Source: an uncultured Mycoplasmatota bacterium
Lineage (GTDB): Bacteria > Bacillota_I > Bacilli_A > RF39 > UBA660
Length of the DNA stretch: 11,946 nucleotides
Direction of reading: 5' to 3'
Assembly (NCBI GenBank): GCA_948469295.1
Contig: CAOKLK010000005.1
Location: forward strand, 1 to 11,946
The translations under genes were made by a program, and so were the position numbers. Below, piece by piece: positions 6,186 to 11,946 of this stretch (position 1 is its first letter; every line of letters begins with the position of its first letter). A model generated the notes under the pieces. It was given only the letters and a program-made list of their open reading frames with translations, was not told where the DNA came from and made no database searches.

Positions 6186-6911
6186 ATGGCAAAGCAAATT
6201 CATTTTTTAGATGTCGGTTTAAATTATAAGAAAAGATGGATTTTTTCTAATTTTAATTTTAATTTTATCGAAGGAATTCCTGTATGTCTGATTGGATCAG
6301 AGGCTTCTGGAAAATCTTCGCTTTTAAAAATGGTTAAAAATGAAATTTCTTATACAGGATCTATTTTATGTGATGAACCATGTGAAGTCATTTTAGATTT
6401 TCATTTAGAAGATGATATTTCGATTTATGAATACTTAAATATTAAAAATATGGATCGTGTATTTCAACAAGATTTACAAAATTTTTTGAAGTTAAAAAAT
6501 TATTCGTATTCTGTTTTAAAATTAAATGAAGTATATCAGTTAAAGGTTTGTTTATGTAAATATCTTTTTCAGTGTCCTCGTTTTTTATTTGTCGATGATT
6601 TTTTACATATATTATCTTTGGAAGATCGTGAACTATTTTTTCAAATGGCTTTAAAATATGGTATTACTTTATTTTATGTAACAAGTTCGATGGAAGATGT
6701 TTTATTTTTTCCTTATCTTGTAGTTTTAGGACGTGATGGTATTTTGCTTGAAGGTTCTACTTTAAAAGTATTAAAAGAGGAAAAAATAATGAAACGTTTG
6801 GGATATTCTTTGCCTTTTATAGTTGATTTGTCTTTGCAATTAATCAGTTATGAATTGATTACAGATATTTGTTGTAATTTTAAGGAGTTGAGAAGTAAGG
6901 TATGGAAATAA
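6186..6911 (+). CDS. Degenerate EcfA1-like ABC ATPase domain protein
   Basis: A 241-residue protein with the overall layout of the energising ATPase of ECF vitamin/metal transporters. It keeps a Walker A motif, GSEASGKSS (37-45), after the usual N-terminal strand region (IHFLDVGLNYKKRW). The other ATPase motifs are altered: the Q-loop position reads EVILDF (67-72) with no Gln, the signature LSGGQ reads LNEVY (113-117), the Walker B end reads FLFVDD (133-138) with Asp in place of the catalytic Glu, and the switch His of VTHD is Ser167 (VTSS). The C-terminal segment LGYSLPFIVDLSLQL (205-219) is typical of EcfA proteins. It may still bind nucleotide but is unlikely to hydrolyse it well. It lies where ecfA1 lies in B. 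subtilis, upstream of truA, and overlaps the next gene by 10 bases. The start is ATG with a weak GAAGTGATG site. The reading frame is intact. Confidence 0.75.
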   Translation: MAKQIHFLDVGLNYKKRWIFSNFNFNFIEGIPVCLIGSEASGKSSLLKMVKNEISYTGSILCDEPCEVILDFHLEDDISIYEYLNIKNMDRVFQQDLQNFLKLKNYSYSVLKLNEVYQLKVCLCKYLFQCPRFLFVDDFLHILSLEDRELFFQMALKYGITLFYVTSSMEDVLFFPYLVVLGRDGILLEGSTLKVLKEEKIMKRLGYSLPFIVDLSLQLISYELITDICCNFKELRSKVWK

Positions 6912-7543
6912 AATTAAAGAATTTTATTGAACCAGGAAAAATTGTTTCTTTTTTAAATTTTTCAGGTTCTTTTCAAAAATTTAAAAGTAATAAAAAAGTA
7001 TGTTATGTTTTAGATACTCCTTTTACAAAAAATATTAAAGTTGGAAATTATTTTCGAAAATATTTTTCTAATTATACAGAGAGTAAATTTCGTGATGCTT
7101 GTCGAATTGCATTATTGGATCCAATTGTAGTTGATACAAATTTAAAAAATTTATCAAAAACTGAAATTAAGAAAGTACGTTTTGTAGAAGGGTTAATGTA
7201 TCAATCAGATACTTTTGTGTTTGTGAATTTTGAAAAAGGCTTTTATGAAAAAAATCGTGCTTATTATCGAAAATTATTTCTTAAGTTAACAAAATATAAT
7301 AAGTGTATTTTATTGGTTACGAATGATGTATCTTTTTTACTTGGGATGAAGTCGCAATGTTTTTTATTTACTGAACAATGTTATGAACAAATTCAGGATT
7401 TTTATGATGATAATTTGTATCATTATGTTCAAATGCCTCAAATTATTTCTTTTGTGAAGTTTCTAAATAAGAGGGGAATTGTAATGAATCATTACGTTGA
7501 TCAAAAGGAATTATTGAAAGCAATTTATCGAAGTGTTAGTTAA
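6902..7543 (+). CDS. Strongly degenerate EcfA2-like protein without a Walker A motif
   Basis: A 213-residue protein that I read as a decayed EcfA2 by position and by residual pattern. Where Walker A should be, residues 19-26 read NFSGSFQK: the shape of G-x-x-G-S-G-K-S is visible but the Gly-Lys-Ser core is lost. The Q-loop region reads VCYVLDTP (33-40) with Asp at the Gln position. The signature reads LSKTE (84-88), Walker B reads TFVFVNF (104-110) with neither Asp nor Glu, and the switch region reads LLVTND (137-142) with Asn in place of His. The tail MPQIISFVKFLNKRGI (178-193) resembles the EcfA2 C-terminus. The ATG lies inside the end of the upstream EcfA1-like gene, so the two are translationally coupled. 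The frame is open throughout, so this is a maintained protein and not an obvious pseudogene. ecfT, expected between it and truA, is missing. Confidence 0.6.
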   Translation: MEIKLKNFIEPGKIVSFLNFSGSFQKFKSNKKVCYVLDTPFTKNIKVGNYFRKYFSNYTESKFRDACRIALLDPIVVDTNLKNLSKTEIKKVRFVEGLMYQSDTFVFVNFEKGFYEKNRAYYRKLFLKLTKYNKCILLVTNDVSFLLGMKSQCFLFTEQCYEQIQDFYDDNLYHYVQMPQIISFVKFLNKRGIVMNHYVDQKELLKAIYRSVS

Positions 7544-7554
7544 AAGGAGTTTTT

Positions 7555-8286
7555 ATGCGATATTTTATACGTTTTTCTTATGATGGAAGCAAATTTTATG
7601 GTTTTCAAAGATTGCCTAATCAGAATTCAGTACAAAATGTGATTGAACATGCATTGTCTCAAATTGGTAATGGTCCTATAATTTTGAAAGGTGCTGGAAG
7701 GACTGATCGAGGAGTTCATGCTTATGAACAATGTGCTCATTTTGATATGGAATCTAATTTTTCTTCTGATAAACTTCGAGAGGTGTTAAATAAAAGGATT
7801 GCTCCATATATTTATATTATGGAGTGTAGAGAAGTATCTTCTGATTTTCATGCCCGTTTTTCTGTAGTTCAAAAAACATATCAATATCGGATATATTTGG
7901 GTGTTTATAATCCATTGTTAGCTGATTATTGTTATGAATGTTCTTATCCACTTCAAATTGCTAAGATGATAGAAGTTTTGTCTTTGTTTATAGGAGTTCA
8001 TGATTTTGAGATGTTTGTAAGCGGAGAACGTGAACATTTTAATGCTATTATTTATGATGCTTGTATGGTTCAAAATGGGGACTTTTTAGATATAACCTTT
8101 GTAGGAAAAAGTTTTTATCGCTATATGGTGAGAAATTTAGTTGGTGCTATGCTTGATGTTGGAAGAGGAAAACGTGAGGTTTGTGAAGTTTTGCATGCAT
8201 TACAAAAAGATTGTGATGTACGACGTTTTTCCACTGCTCCAAGTTGTGGGCTTTATTTAAAAAAAATTGATTATGAGGTGAATTAA
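7555..8286 (+). CDS. truA: tRNA pseudouridine(38-40) synthase TruA
   Basis: Converts uridines 38-40 of the anticodon stem-loop of many tRNAs to pseudouridine. The 243-residue product has the normal TruA length and motifs: FSYDGSKFYGFQRLPNQNSV (7-26), the catalytic loop GAGRTDRGVHAYEQCAHFD with nucleophile D51 (46-64), FHARFSVVQKTYQYRIY in the middle, and FYRYMVRNLVGAMLDVGRGK near the C-terminal part. The ATG start has AAAGGAG at good spacing, 12 bases after the preceding stop, so it is cotranscribed with the ATPase-like pair. In B. subtilis truA follows ecfT; that gene is absent here. Confidence 0.97.
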   Translation: MRYFIRFSYDGSKFYGFQRLPNQNSVQNVIEHALSQIGNGPIILKGAGRTDRGVHAYEQCAHFDMESNFSSDKLREVLNKRIAPYIYIMECREVSSDFHARFSVVQKTYQYRIYLGVYNPLLADYCYECSYPLQIAKMIEVLSLFIGVHDFEMFVSGEREHFNAIIYDACMVQNGDFLDITFVGKSFYRYMVRNLVGAMLDVGRGKREVCEVLHALQKDCDVRRFSTAPSCGLYLKKIDYEVN

Positions 8287-8287
8287 A

Positions 8288-9247
8288 TTGAATGTTTTAG
8301 ATTTAAAAAAATTAGTTATAGAGAATAATAATAATAATGGAAATGAAGAAATATATCGTTTTATGATTGAACAAATTCATTATGATTTTTCTTTGTTTCA
8401 AAGATTATTTGGTTCGTATTTTCTTAGTAATCCAGATTTTTTTCAAATTCCAGAGATGCAAAAGATAGCAATGCTTTTGAATTCGATGTCTAGTGCTGTT
8501 TCTAAATTACCTGATTTAGTAATATCTTCGGATATGTATTTTAGATTTTTTCAAGAACATAAAGATCCAGAAGTGGTTCAGTCTTATTTTCAAACTCAAT
8601 ATGCTGATCTTTCCAAGTATTTTAGAGAACATTTTGAAAAGTATATTCAGTATGCCAAAAATGATTTTTATTATGAAGTAGGGGCGGTTTTATATTTTTT
8701 TATTAGTTCTTCCTTTAATATTTTTCTTGCTCCATATTATGTGAAAATATGTCATATGATTCATCGAGATTTTCCTGGAAGAAATGAATTTTTATTGGCA
8801 TTGGCAAATGTGAAAGATCCAAATGTATTAAAATGTATTTATAATTGTTTGGTTTTGGCCAAAGATGAATATATAGCAAGTGACGTTTATGATATTGATC
8901 CGATGCCATCTTTTTTAAAGAATCAATTTTCTTTATTTTATAAAGTGATTGTGGATATAACAAAATCTTTAAATTCGGCTTCTGATTATGAATGGTTAAC
9001 GCAAATGTTTCAGGAATTGTTACGGACTAAAAAATCGTTAAGTATTCAAAATTATCAGGATTTATTATTATTTTTACAAATGGAATCTAGTAATCTTAAG
9101 TATATTTTAGAAAGAATAGATGATTATACTTCTTTATATTTATCTATGGATCAATTTTCTAAATTAGGAAATGTTAATCATTCTGTTGAAAATACTGTAG
9201 ATTTTTTGAATTTGGAATATTATAAACGAAATCGAAGTTTTGAATAG
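8288..9247 (+). CDS. Hypothetical protein between truA and rplM
   Basis: I do not recognise this 319-residue protein. The start is TTG, chosen because GAGGTGA (8275-8281) lies seven bases upstream and the nearby ATG at 8292 is out of frame. Residues 13-18 are a run of Asn plus Gly (NNNNNG), probably a flexible linker. The rest is rich in aromatic and hydrophobic residues in a pattern that suggests alpha helices, with one longer hydrophobic stretch at about 131-152 (VGAVLYFFISSSFNIFLAPY) that could be a buried helix or a membrane segment. No catalytic motif, cysteine pair or nucleotide-binding loop is visible. It starts one base after the truA stop and so belongs to the same transcript. B. subtilis has no gene in this position. 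Codon use looks like that of its neighbours, so there is no sign of recent transfer. Confidence 0.75.
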   Translation: MNVLDLKKLVIENNNNNGNEEIYRFMIEQIHYDFSLFQRLFGSYFLSNPDFFQIPEMQKIAMLLNSMSSAVSKLPDLVISSDMYFRFFQEHKDPEVVQSYFQTQYADLSKYFREHFEKYIQYAKNDFYYEVGAVLYFFISSSFNIFLAPYYVKICHMIHRDFPGRNEFLLALANVKDPNVLKCIYNCLVLAKDEYIASDVYDIDPMPSFLKNQFSLFYKVIVDITKSLNSASDYEWLTQMFQELLRTKKSLSIQNYQDLLLFLQMESSNLKYILERIDDYTSLYLSMDQFSKLGNVNHSVENTVDFLNLEYYKRNRSFE

Positions 9248-9275
9248 AAATTTTTTTTATATTGTTATTTATTGT

Positions 9276-9304
9276 TTGACAATTTCCTTGTTGTCGCATA
9301 TAAT
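9276..9304 (+). promoter_or_regulatory. Consensus SigmaA promoter of rplM-rpsI
   Basis: TTGACA (9276-9281), exactly 17 bases, TATAAT (9299-9304): a perfect consensus, as fits a highly expressed ribosomal protein operon. Transcription would begin near 9311, leaving a leader of roughly 77 bases. Confidence 0.92.
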
Positions 9305-9310
9305 TTTAAT

Positions 9311-9387
9311 CGGTACATTTTATTTGTTTTTGAATTATTTGACCTTGGGAAAGTTAAGTTATTGAAAAACGATGAAAGGAAATATTT
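9311..9387 (+). promoter_or_regulatory. rplM 5' leader, possible L13-type autoregulatory leader
   Basis: The untranslated leader contains a small imperfect hairpin at 9340-9356 (TGAC/GTTA plus TT/AA around a GGG loop). Low-GC Gram-positive rplM genes are known to carry an L13 leader RNA thought to bind ribosomal protein. Position and a structured segment fit, but I cannot confirm the family by eye. Confidence 0.4.
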
Positions 9388-9819
9388 ATGAGCACATTTT
9401 TACAAAAGAAAGAAAATATTGAACGTAAATGGTATGTAATTGATGCAACTGGATTACCTCTTGGTCGTGTTGCTACTAAAGTTGCTACTATTTTAAGAGG
9501 AAAACATAAACCAACTTATACGCCTTATGTTGATTGTGGAGATTATGTTATTGTTATTAATGCAAATAAAGTTGTTTTAACTGGAAATAAGTTAAATGAT
9601 AAGATGTATTATAATCATAGTGGATATCCAGGTGGACTTCGTGAGAGAAATGCAAAAACTATGATTAATAATTATCCAGAAGAAATGATGGAGAGAGCTA
9701 TTAAGGGAATGCTTCCTCATAATAGACTTGGAAGAGCTATGGGTAAGAAGTTGTTTGTTTATCGTGATGGAAATCATAAACATACAGCTCAACAACCTAT
9801 CGAGCTTAAAATAGATTAG
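9388..9819 (+). CDS. rplM: 50S ribosomal protein L13
   Basis: L13 is an early assembly protein of the large ribosomal subunit. The 143-residue product has the full bacterial length and conserved blocks: [20 protein letters not shown] (13-32), the [20 protein letters not shown] segment (37-56), [19 protein letters not shown] and [18 protein letters not shown] near the end. The ATG follows GAAAGGA with seven-base spacing. It is paired with rpsI 13 bases downstream, the arrangement found in nearly all bacteria. Confidence 0.98.
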   Translation: MSTFLQKKENIERKWYVIDATGLPLGRVATKVATILRGKHKPTYTPYVDCGDYVIVINANKVVLTGNKLNDKMYYNHSGYPGGLRERNAKTMINNYPEEMMERAIKGMLPHNRLGRAMGKKLFVYRDGNHKHTAQQPIELKID

Positions 9820-9823
9820 GAGG
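9818..9823 (+). promoter_or_regulatory. Ribosome binding site deciding the rpsI start
   Basis: AGGAGG sits nine bases before ATG 9833. An in-frame GTG at 9824 directly abuts this site and so cannot be the start. Confidence 0.85.
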
Positions 9824-9832
9824 GTGTGTTTC

Positions 9833-10249
9833 ATGGCAAAACAATGTTGGAAAGCTACTGGTCGTAGAAAACAATCAAGTGCACAAGTTACTTTAACAAG
9901 TGGAACAGGAAATATTATTGTTAATGGTGTTGATGTTAATGATTATATGCCTTACCAAACTTTAGTAATGGATTTAAAACAACCTTTGGTTTTAACAAAT
10001 AATGAAAATCGTTTTGATATTATGGTTACCGTTAAAGGTGGAGGATTCTCTGGACAAACCGGAGCAATTCGTTTAGGAATTGCAAGAGCATTGATGGAAT
10101 TTGATGCCAATACGGATCAATCAAGAGATGATTCTTATCGTAAAATTTTAAAAGCTGCAGGTATGATTACTAGAGATCCACGTGTGAAAGAACGTAAAAA
10201 ATATGGACTTAAGAAAGCACGTCGTGCTCCACAATTTAGTAAACGTTAA
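9833..10249 (+). CDS. rpsI: 30S ribosomal protein S9
   Basis: S9 sits in the head of the small ribosomal subunit, and its C-terminal tail reaches toward the P-site tRNA. From ATG 9833 the product is 138 residues. It shows [14 protein letters not shown] at the N-terminus, the [20 protein letters not shown] block, and the basic C-terminal tail [20 protein letters not shown] ending in the invariant SKR. An upstream GTG at 9824 would add MCF but overlaps the ribosome binding site, so it is rejected. It is cotranscribed with rplM and followed by a strong terminator. Confidence 0.98.
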   Translation: MAKQCWKATGRRKQSSAQVTLTSGTGNIIVNGVDVNDYMPYQTLVMDLKQPLVLTNNENRFDIMVTVKGGGFSGQTGAIRLGIARALMEFDANTDQSRDDSYRKILKAAGMITRDPRVKERKKYGLKKARRAPQFSKR

Positions 10250-10266
10250 GAATTATATAGTTCAAT

Positions 10267-10299
10267 CCTCGAAACAAAAGTTTTCGAGGTTTTCTTTTT
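10267..10299 (+). terminator. Intrinsic terminator of rplM-rpsI
   Basis: CCTCGAAA (10267-10274) pairs with TTTCGAGG (10282-10289) around a short A-rich loop and is followed by TTTTCTTTTT. It lies 17 bases after the rpsI stop. Confidence 0.9.
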
Positions 10300-10376
10300 G
10301 TTTTATATAAATATTGTTATTTTTTGCTAACTTTTTGTAAATTTAAATTATATCAATTTTTTCGTTTATTTCTTTA

Positions 10377-10385
10377 TGATATAAT
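10377..10385 (+). promoter_or_regulatory. Extended -10 promoter of the 170-residue gene
   Basis: TGATATAAT: a perfect TATAAT with an extended TG motif, 18 bases before the ATG. The -35 region is only a T-run (about 10357-10362), so recognition would rest on the extended -10. The 154-base gap from rpsI otherwise holds only the terminator and AT-rich sequence. Confidence 0.55.
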
Positions 10386-10403
10386 TTTTTTAGGTGATTC
10401 TGA

Positions 10404-10916
10404 ATGAAATTTTATAAAACTTTATTTTTTGAAATACCAAACAAAGATTTTATTATGCCAATTTATAAGGAAGAGAATATTAATACTTTGAAAAGTTTTT
10501 TAGAAGATGATGAAGTTCTTTTTTCTATTGGATACAAAACTCAAGAAGATGAAAGTGGTTATTATATTGGGCAAGTAAAAGCTTTTACTGATGTTTTTCG
10601 TTTAGGAGATTTTCCATTAGTTTATCGAAAAAGAGTGTTGGATGTTTTAAAGGGATTGCAAGATTTTTCAAAAGGAATTGATTTGAATGTTGTGGAACAA
10701 AAGATTTTAGAGTTGGTTTATTTTCAAATGACCAAGAATGGATTAAAATCTTCTGTTATTCATTATAGTGAAGAAAATCTTTTGAAATTGAAACGAATGG
10801 ATATTTTAGATTATTTTACAAAAGAAATTTCTGTTTTTGTTATTTCTGATAATTTTCATAAAGATGGTTTTTTAGAAGGTGAAATTTTTTATAAAATAAA
10901 AAATCCAAATATATAA
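10404..10916 (+). CDS. Hypothetical protein between rpsI and cwlD
   Basis: I do not recognise this 170-residue protein. It has no signal peptide and no clear membrane segment. The N-terminal part looks like mixed beta strands (FYKTLFFEIP, FSIGYKTQ, GYYIGQVKAFTDVFRLGDFP), then helices rich in Lys and Leu (about 74-140) and a short strand ISVFVISDNF near the end. No catalytic motif is apparent. The ATG has AGGTGAT six bases upstream. B. subtilis has ybaJ and ybaK between rpsI and cwlD; this protein does not look like either the YbaJ methyltransferase or YbaK. Its place before cwlD hints at a possible link to sporulation, but nothing in the sequence shows that. Confidence 0.75.
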   Translation: MKFYKTLFFEIPNKDFIMPIYKEENINTLKSFLEDDEVLFSIGYKTQEDESGYYIGQVKAFTDVFRLGDFPLVYRKRVLDVLKGLQDFSKGIDLNVVEQKILELVYFQMTKNGLKSSVIHYSEENLLKLKRMDILDYFTKEISVFVISDNFHKDGFLEGEIFYKIKNPNI

Positions 10917-10936
10917 ATTTAATTTTTTTTGGATTT
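10901..10936. repeat. Inverted repeat around the stop of the 170-residue gene
   Basis: AAATCCAAA (10901-10909) and TTTGGATTT (10928-10936) are perfect 9-base inverted arms separated by 18 AT-rich bases. The 3' arm is not followed at once by a T-tract, so it is only a weak terminator candidate. Confidence 0.4.
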
Positions 10937-10942
10937 CCAGAG

Positions 10943-10969
10943 AAATATATTCTTTTTTTTGCATATTGT
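10943..10969 (+). promoter_or_regulatory. Weak SigmaE-like promoter of cwlD
   Basis: CATATTGT (10962-10969) resembles the SigmaE -10 element, with ATAT sequences at 10945-10950 as a possible -35 at slightly short distance. cwlD is a sporulation gene, and no SigmaA-type promoter is visible here. The proposed start of transcription would fall at about the ATG. Confidence 0.35.
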
Positions 10970-10974
10970 TTATT

Positions 10975-11634
10975 ATGAAAAAGTATGATTTTTTAGTTTT
11001 AACTCTTTTTTTAGTTTTGGTTGCTGTATTATCTTTTCCCACTGTTTTTGCTCATCTTCCTTTAAGTGGAAAAGTGATTTATATTGATCCAGGGCATGGT
11101 GGTGTGGATCCAGGAAGTGTAGTGGGATCGGTATTAGAAAAAGATATTAATTTAAATATTTCGAAATTTTTACAAGAGGAATTGACTCGTTATGGTGCAA
11201 CTGTTTTTTTAACACGTGAAGGGGATTATGATTTAGGGCATCCGAATGCAACGTATCGTAAAAAAAGTGATTTTGATGGAAGAATAAAAAAAATTAATGA
11301 AAGTTCTGTAGATTTTTATTTGTCCATTCATTTAAATATTTTAGGAGATACAAAGTATTCTGGACCTCAAGTATTTTATAATCATTCTAGCGAATGGAGT
11401 AAAAGAGCTGCTTTGTTTTTACAAGAAAGCCTTAATAAAGACTTAAATGGAGATCGAGAGGTTAAATTAATTCCTTCTAGTACTTATATGTATTCTAAAG
11501 TGACAAAACCAGGAATATTAATAGAATGTGGTTTTTTATCTAATTCTCATGAGCGTAATCTGTTGGTTACTGAAGATTATCAAAGGAAAATAGCTCAATC
11601 TATTGCTGATGCTTTTAAGGATTTTGATTTTTAA
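10975..11634 (+). CDS. cwlD: Germination-specific N-acetylmuramoyl-L-alanine amidase CwlD
   Basis: CwlD cleaves the stem peptide from muramic acid in the spore cortex, the first step in making muramic delta-lactam, which marks the cortex for germination lytic enzymes. The 219-residue product has an N-terminal signal or anchor segment (about 6-26) and one Amidase_3 domain. Zinc and catalytic residues are all present: H41 in YIDPGHGG, E55 in VLEKDINL, H119 in FYLSIHLN and E184 in GILIECGFLSN. The Amidase_3 landmarks TREGD and LSIHLN are also seen. I chose ATG 10975; an in-frame TTG at 10966 is possible. Neither has a ribosome binding site, which is odd in this window. The position after rplM-rpsI matches B. 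subtilis. The 3' end overlaps a convergent gene by 20 bases. Confidence 0.93.
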   Translation: MKKYDFLVLTLFLVLVAVLSFPTVFAHLPLSGKVIYIDPGHGGVDPGSVVGSVLEKDINLNISKFLQEELTRYGATVFLTREGDYDLGHPNATYRKKSDFDGRIKKINESSVDFYLSIHLNILGDTKYSGPQVFYNHSSEWSKRAALFLQESLNKDLNGDREVKLIPSSTYMYSKVTKPGILIECGFLSNSHERNLLVTEDYQRKIAQSIADAFKDFDF

Positions 11635-11946
11635 AATATTTAAATTTAGTTTGCTTGGTCCAATCTAATCCAGTAGTATATGATTTTTTTCCTAATAGTT
11701 TGATAAATGTTTCTATATCTGTTTGATTGTTTAACACTTTATTTGCTTCTTCAAAGATAGTTAATGCTTCTTTTAAAGCTTTATTATATAAATCGTCAAA
11801 GGATTCTGTATGTTTTTCTTTTGTTGTTGGATTTAGCCAAGTAAGGTGCTCTCTATTTAAATATTTTTTTGTAGGTTTTGGTATATAAAAACTTAAATAT
11901 TGATATTTGGTTGGATTTTGTTGAAAGATAAAATCAAAAAGTTTAT
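11615..11946 (-). CDS. Partial minus-strand gene, resembles C-terminus of zinc-dependent phospholipase C-like protein
   Basis: An open frame enters from the right edge on the minus strand and runs for 109 visible residues to a TAA stop (TTA at 11615-11617 on the + strand); the start lies outside the window. The visible part reads LFDFIFQQNPTKYQYLSFY, then HLTWLNPTTKEKHTESFDDL, then a helix YNKALKEALTIFEEANKVL, and ends TTGLDWTKQTKFKYF. The W-x-N-P-x-T...SF-x-x-L-Y pattern reminds me of the C-terminal part of bacterial zinc-dependent phospholipase C-like proteins; the metal-binding part would lie upstream, out of view. The call is tentative. The stop lies inside the last codons of cwlD, so the genes are convergent and overlap by 20 bases, with no terminator visible between them. 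Confidence 0.6.
   Translation of the reverse strand, partial: KLFDFIFQQNPTKYQYLSFYIPKPTKKYLNREHLTWLNPTTKEKHTESFDDLYNKALKEALTIFEEANKVLNNQTDIETFIKLLGKKSYTTGLDWTKQTKFKYFKNQNP

Noticed and set aside
6186..7543. Calling the two EcfA-like genes pseudogenes
   Set aside because: Both frames are open over full domain length with normal codon use and coupled starts. Motif loss without frameshifts suggests a maintained changed function.
8715..8963. Minus-strand open stretch inside the 319-residue gene
   Set aside because: No family features and no ribosome binding site; AT-rich antisense of an open + strand frame that has a good start signal.
9824..9826. GTG as the rpsI start codon
   Set aside because: It abuts the AGGAGG ribosome binding site; ATG 9833 has proper spacing and gives the usual S9 N-terminus.
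9592..9834. Minus-strand open stretch inside rplM
   Set aside because: Antisense of a certain ribosomal protein gene, with Ile/Ser-rich meaningless translation.
10901..10936. Inverted repeat as a firm terminator of the 170-residue gene
   Set aside because: The arms are perfect but the loop is 18 bases and no T-tract follows the 3' arm; kept only as a repeat.
1..11946. CRISPR arrays, tRNA or rRNA genes, insertion sequences, prophage genes
   Set aside because: No repeated spacer-like units, no tRNA cloverleaf, no transposase-like protein and no phage protein were seen; the window is core chromosome.

Overview
The window is a very AT-rich, densely packed stretch of a Bacillota chromosome, probably from a spore-forming lineage with a reduced genome. 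Four genes for endospore formation are present (yabG, yabP, yabQ, cwlD), together with spoVG and veg. TGA is used as a stop (end of yabG), so this is the standard bacterial code and not the Mycoplasma code. TTG and GTG starts are common. Small intergenic gaps and many lineage-specific short proteins fit an uncultured gut-type Bacilli lineage (RF39- or Erysipelotrichales-like); that placement is inference. All genes run on the + strand until a convergent partial gene enters from the right edge.

Left block (1-6127): metG (5' end cut off by the window), tatD, a 3D-domain secreted protein, rsmA, yabG, veg, spoVG, yabP, yabQ, divIC. This is a condensed version of the B. subtilis metS-yabD-yabE-ksgA-yabG-veg-spoVG-yabP-yabQ-divIC segment. 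Missing from between these genes are rnmV, sspF, ispE, purR, glmU, prs, pth and mfd.

Right block (6186-11634): two degenerate EcfA-like ABC ATPase proteins, truA, an unrecognised 319-residue protein, rplM, rpsI, an unrecognised 170-residue protein and cwlD. This matches the B. subtilis ecfA1-ecfA2-ecfT-truA-rplM-rpsI-ybaJ-ybaK-cwlD order, but ecfT is gone and the two ATPases have lost most catalytic motifs. The last 330 bases hold the 3' part of a minus-strand gene that resembles the C-terminus of zinc-dependent phospholipase C-like proteins.

Regulation is partly readable. Good SigmaA-type promoters precede the 3D protein, spoVG, divIC and rplM. SigmaE-like promoters with the same geometry precede yabG and yabP, with a weaker one before cwlD. 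Stem-loop terminators follow the 3D gene, spoVG and rpsI. The genes cover housekeeping (Met-tRNA charging, rRNA and tRNA modification, ribosomal proteins), division (divIC) and spore coat/cortex maturation (yabG, yabP/Q, cwlD). The most unusual item is the pair of intact but catalytically decayed EcfA paralogues kept in their ancestral place without a transporter membrane partner.
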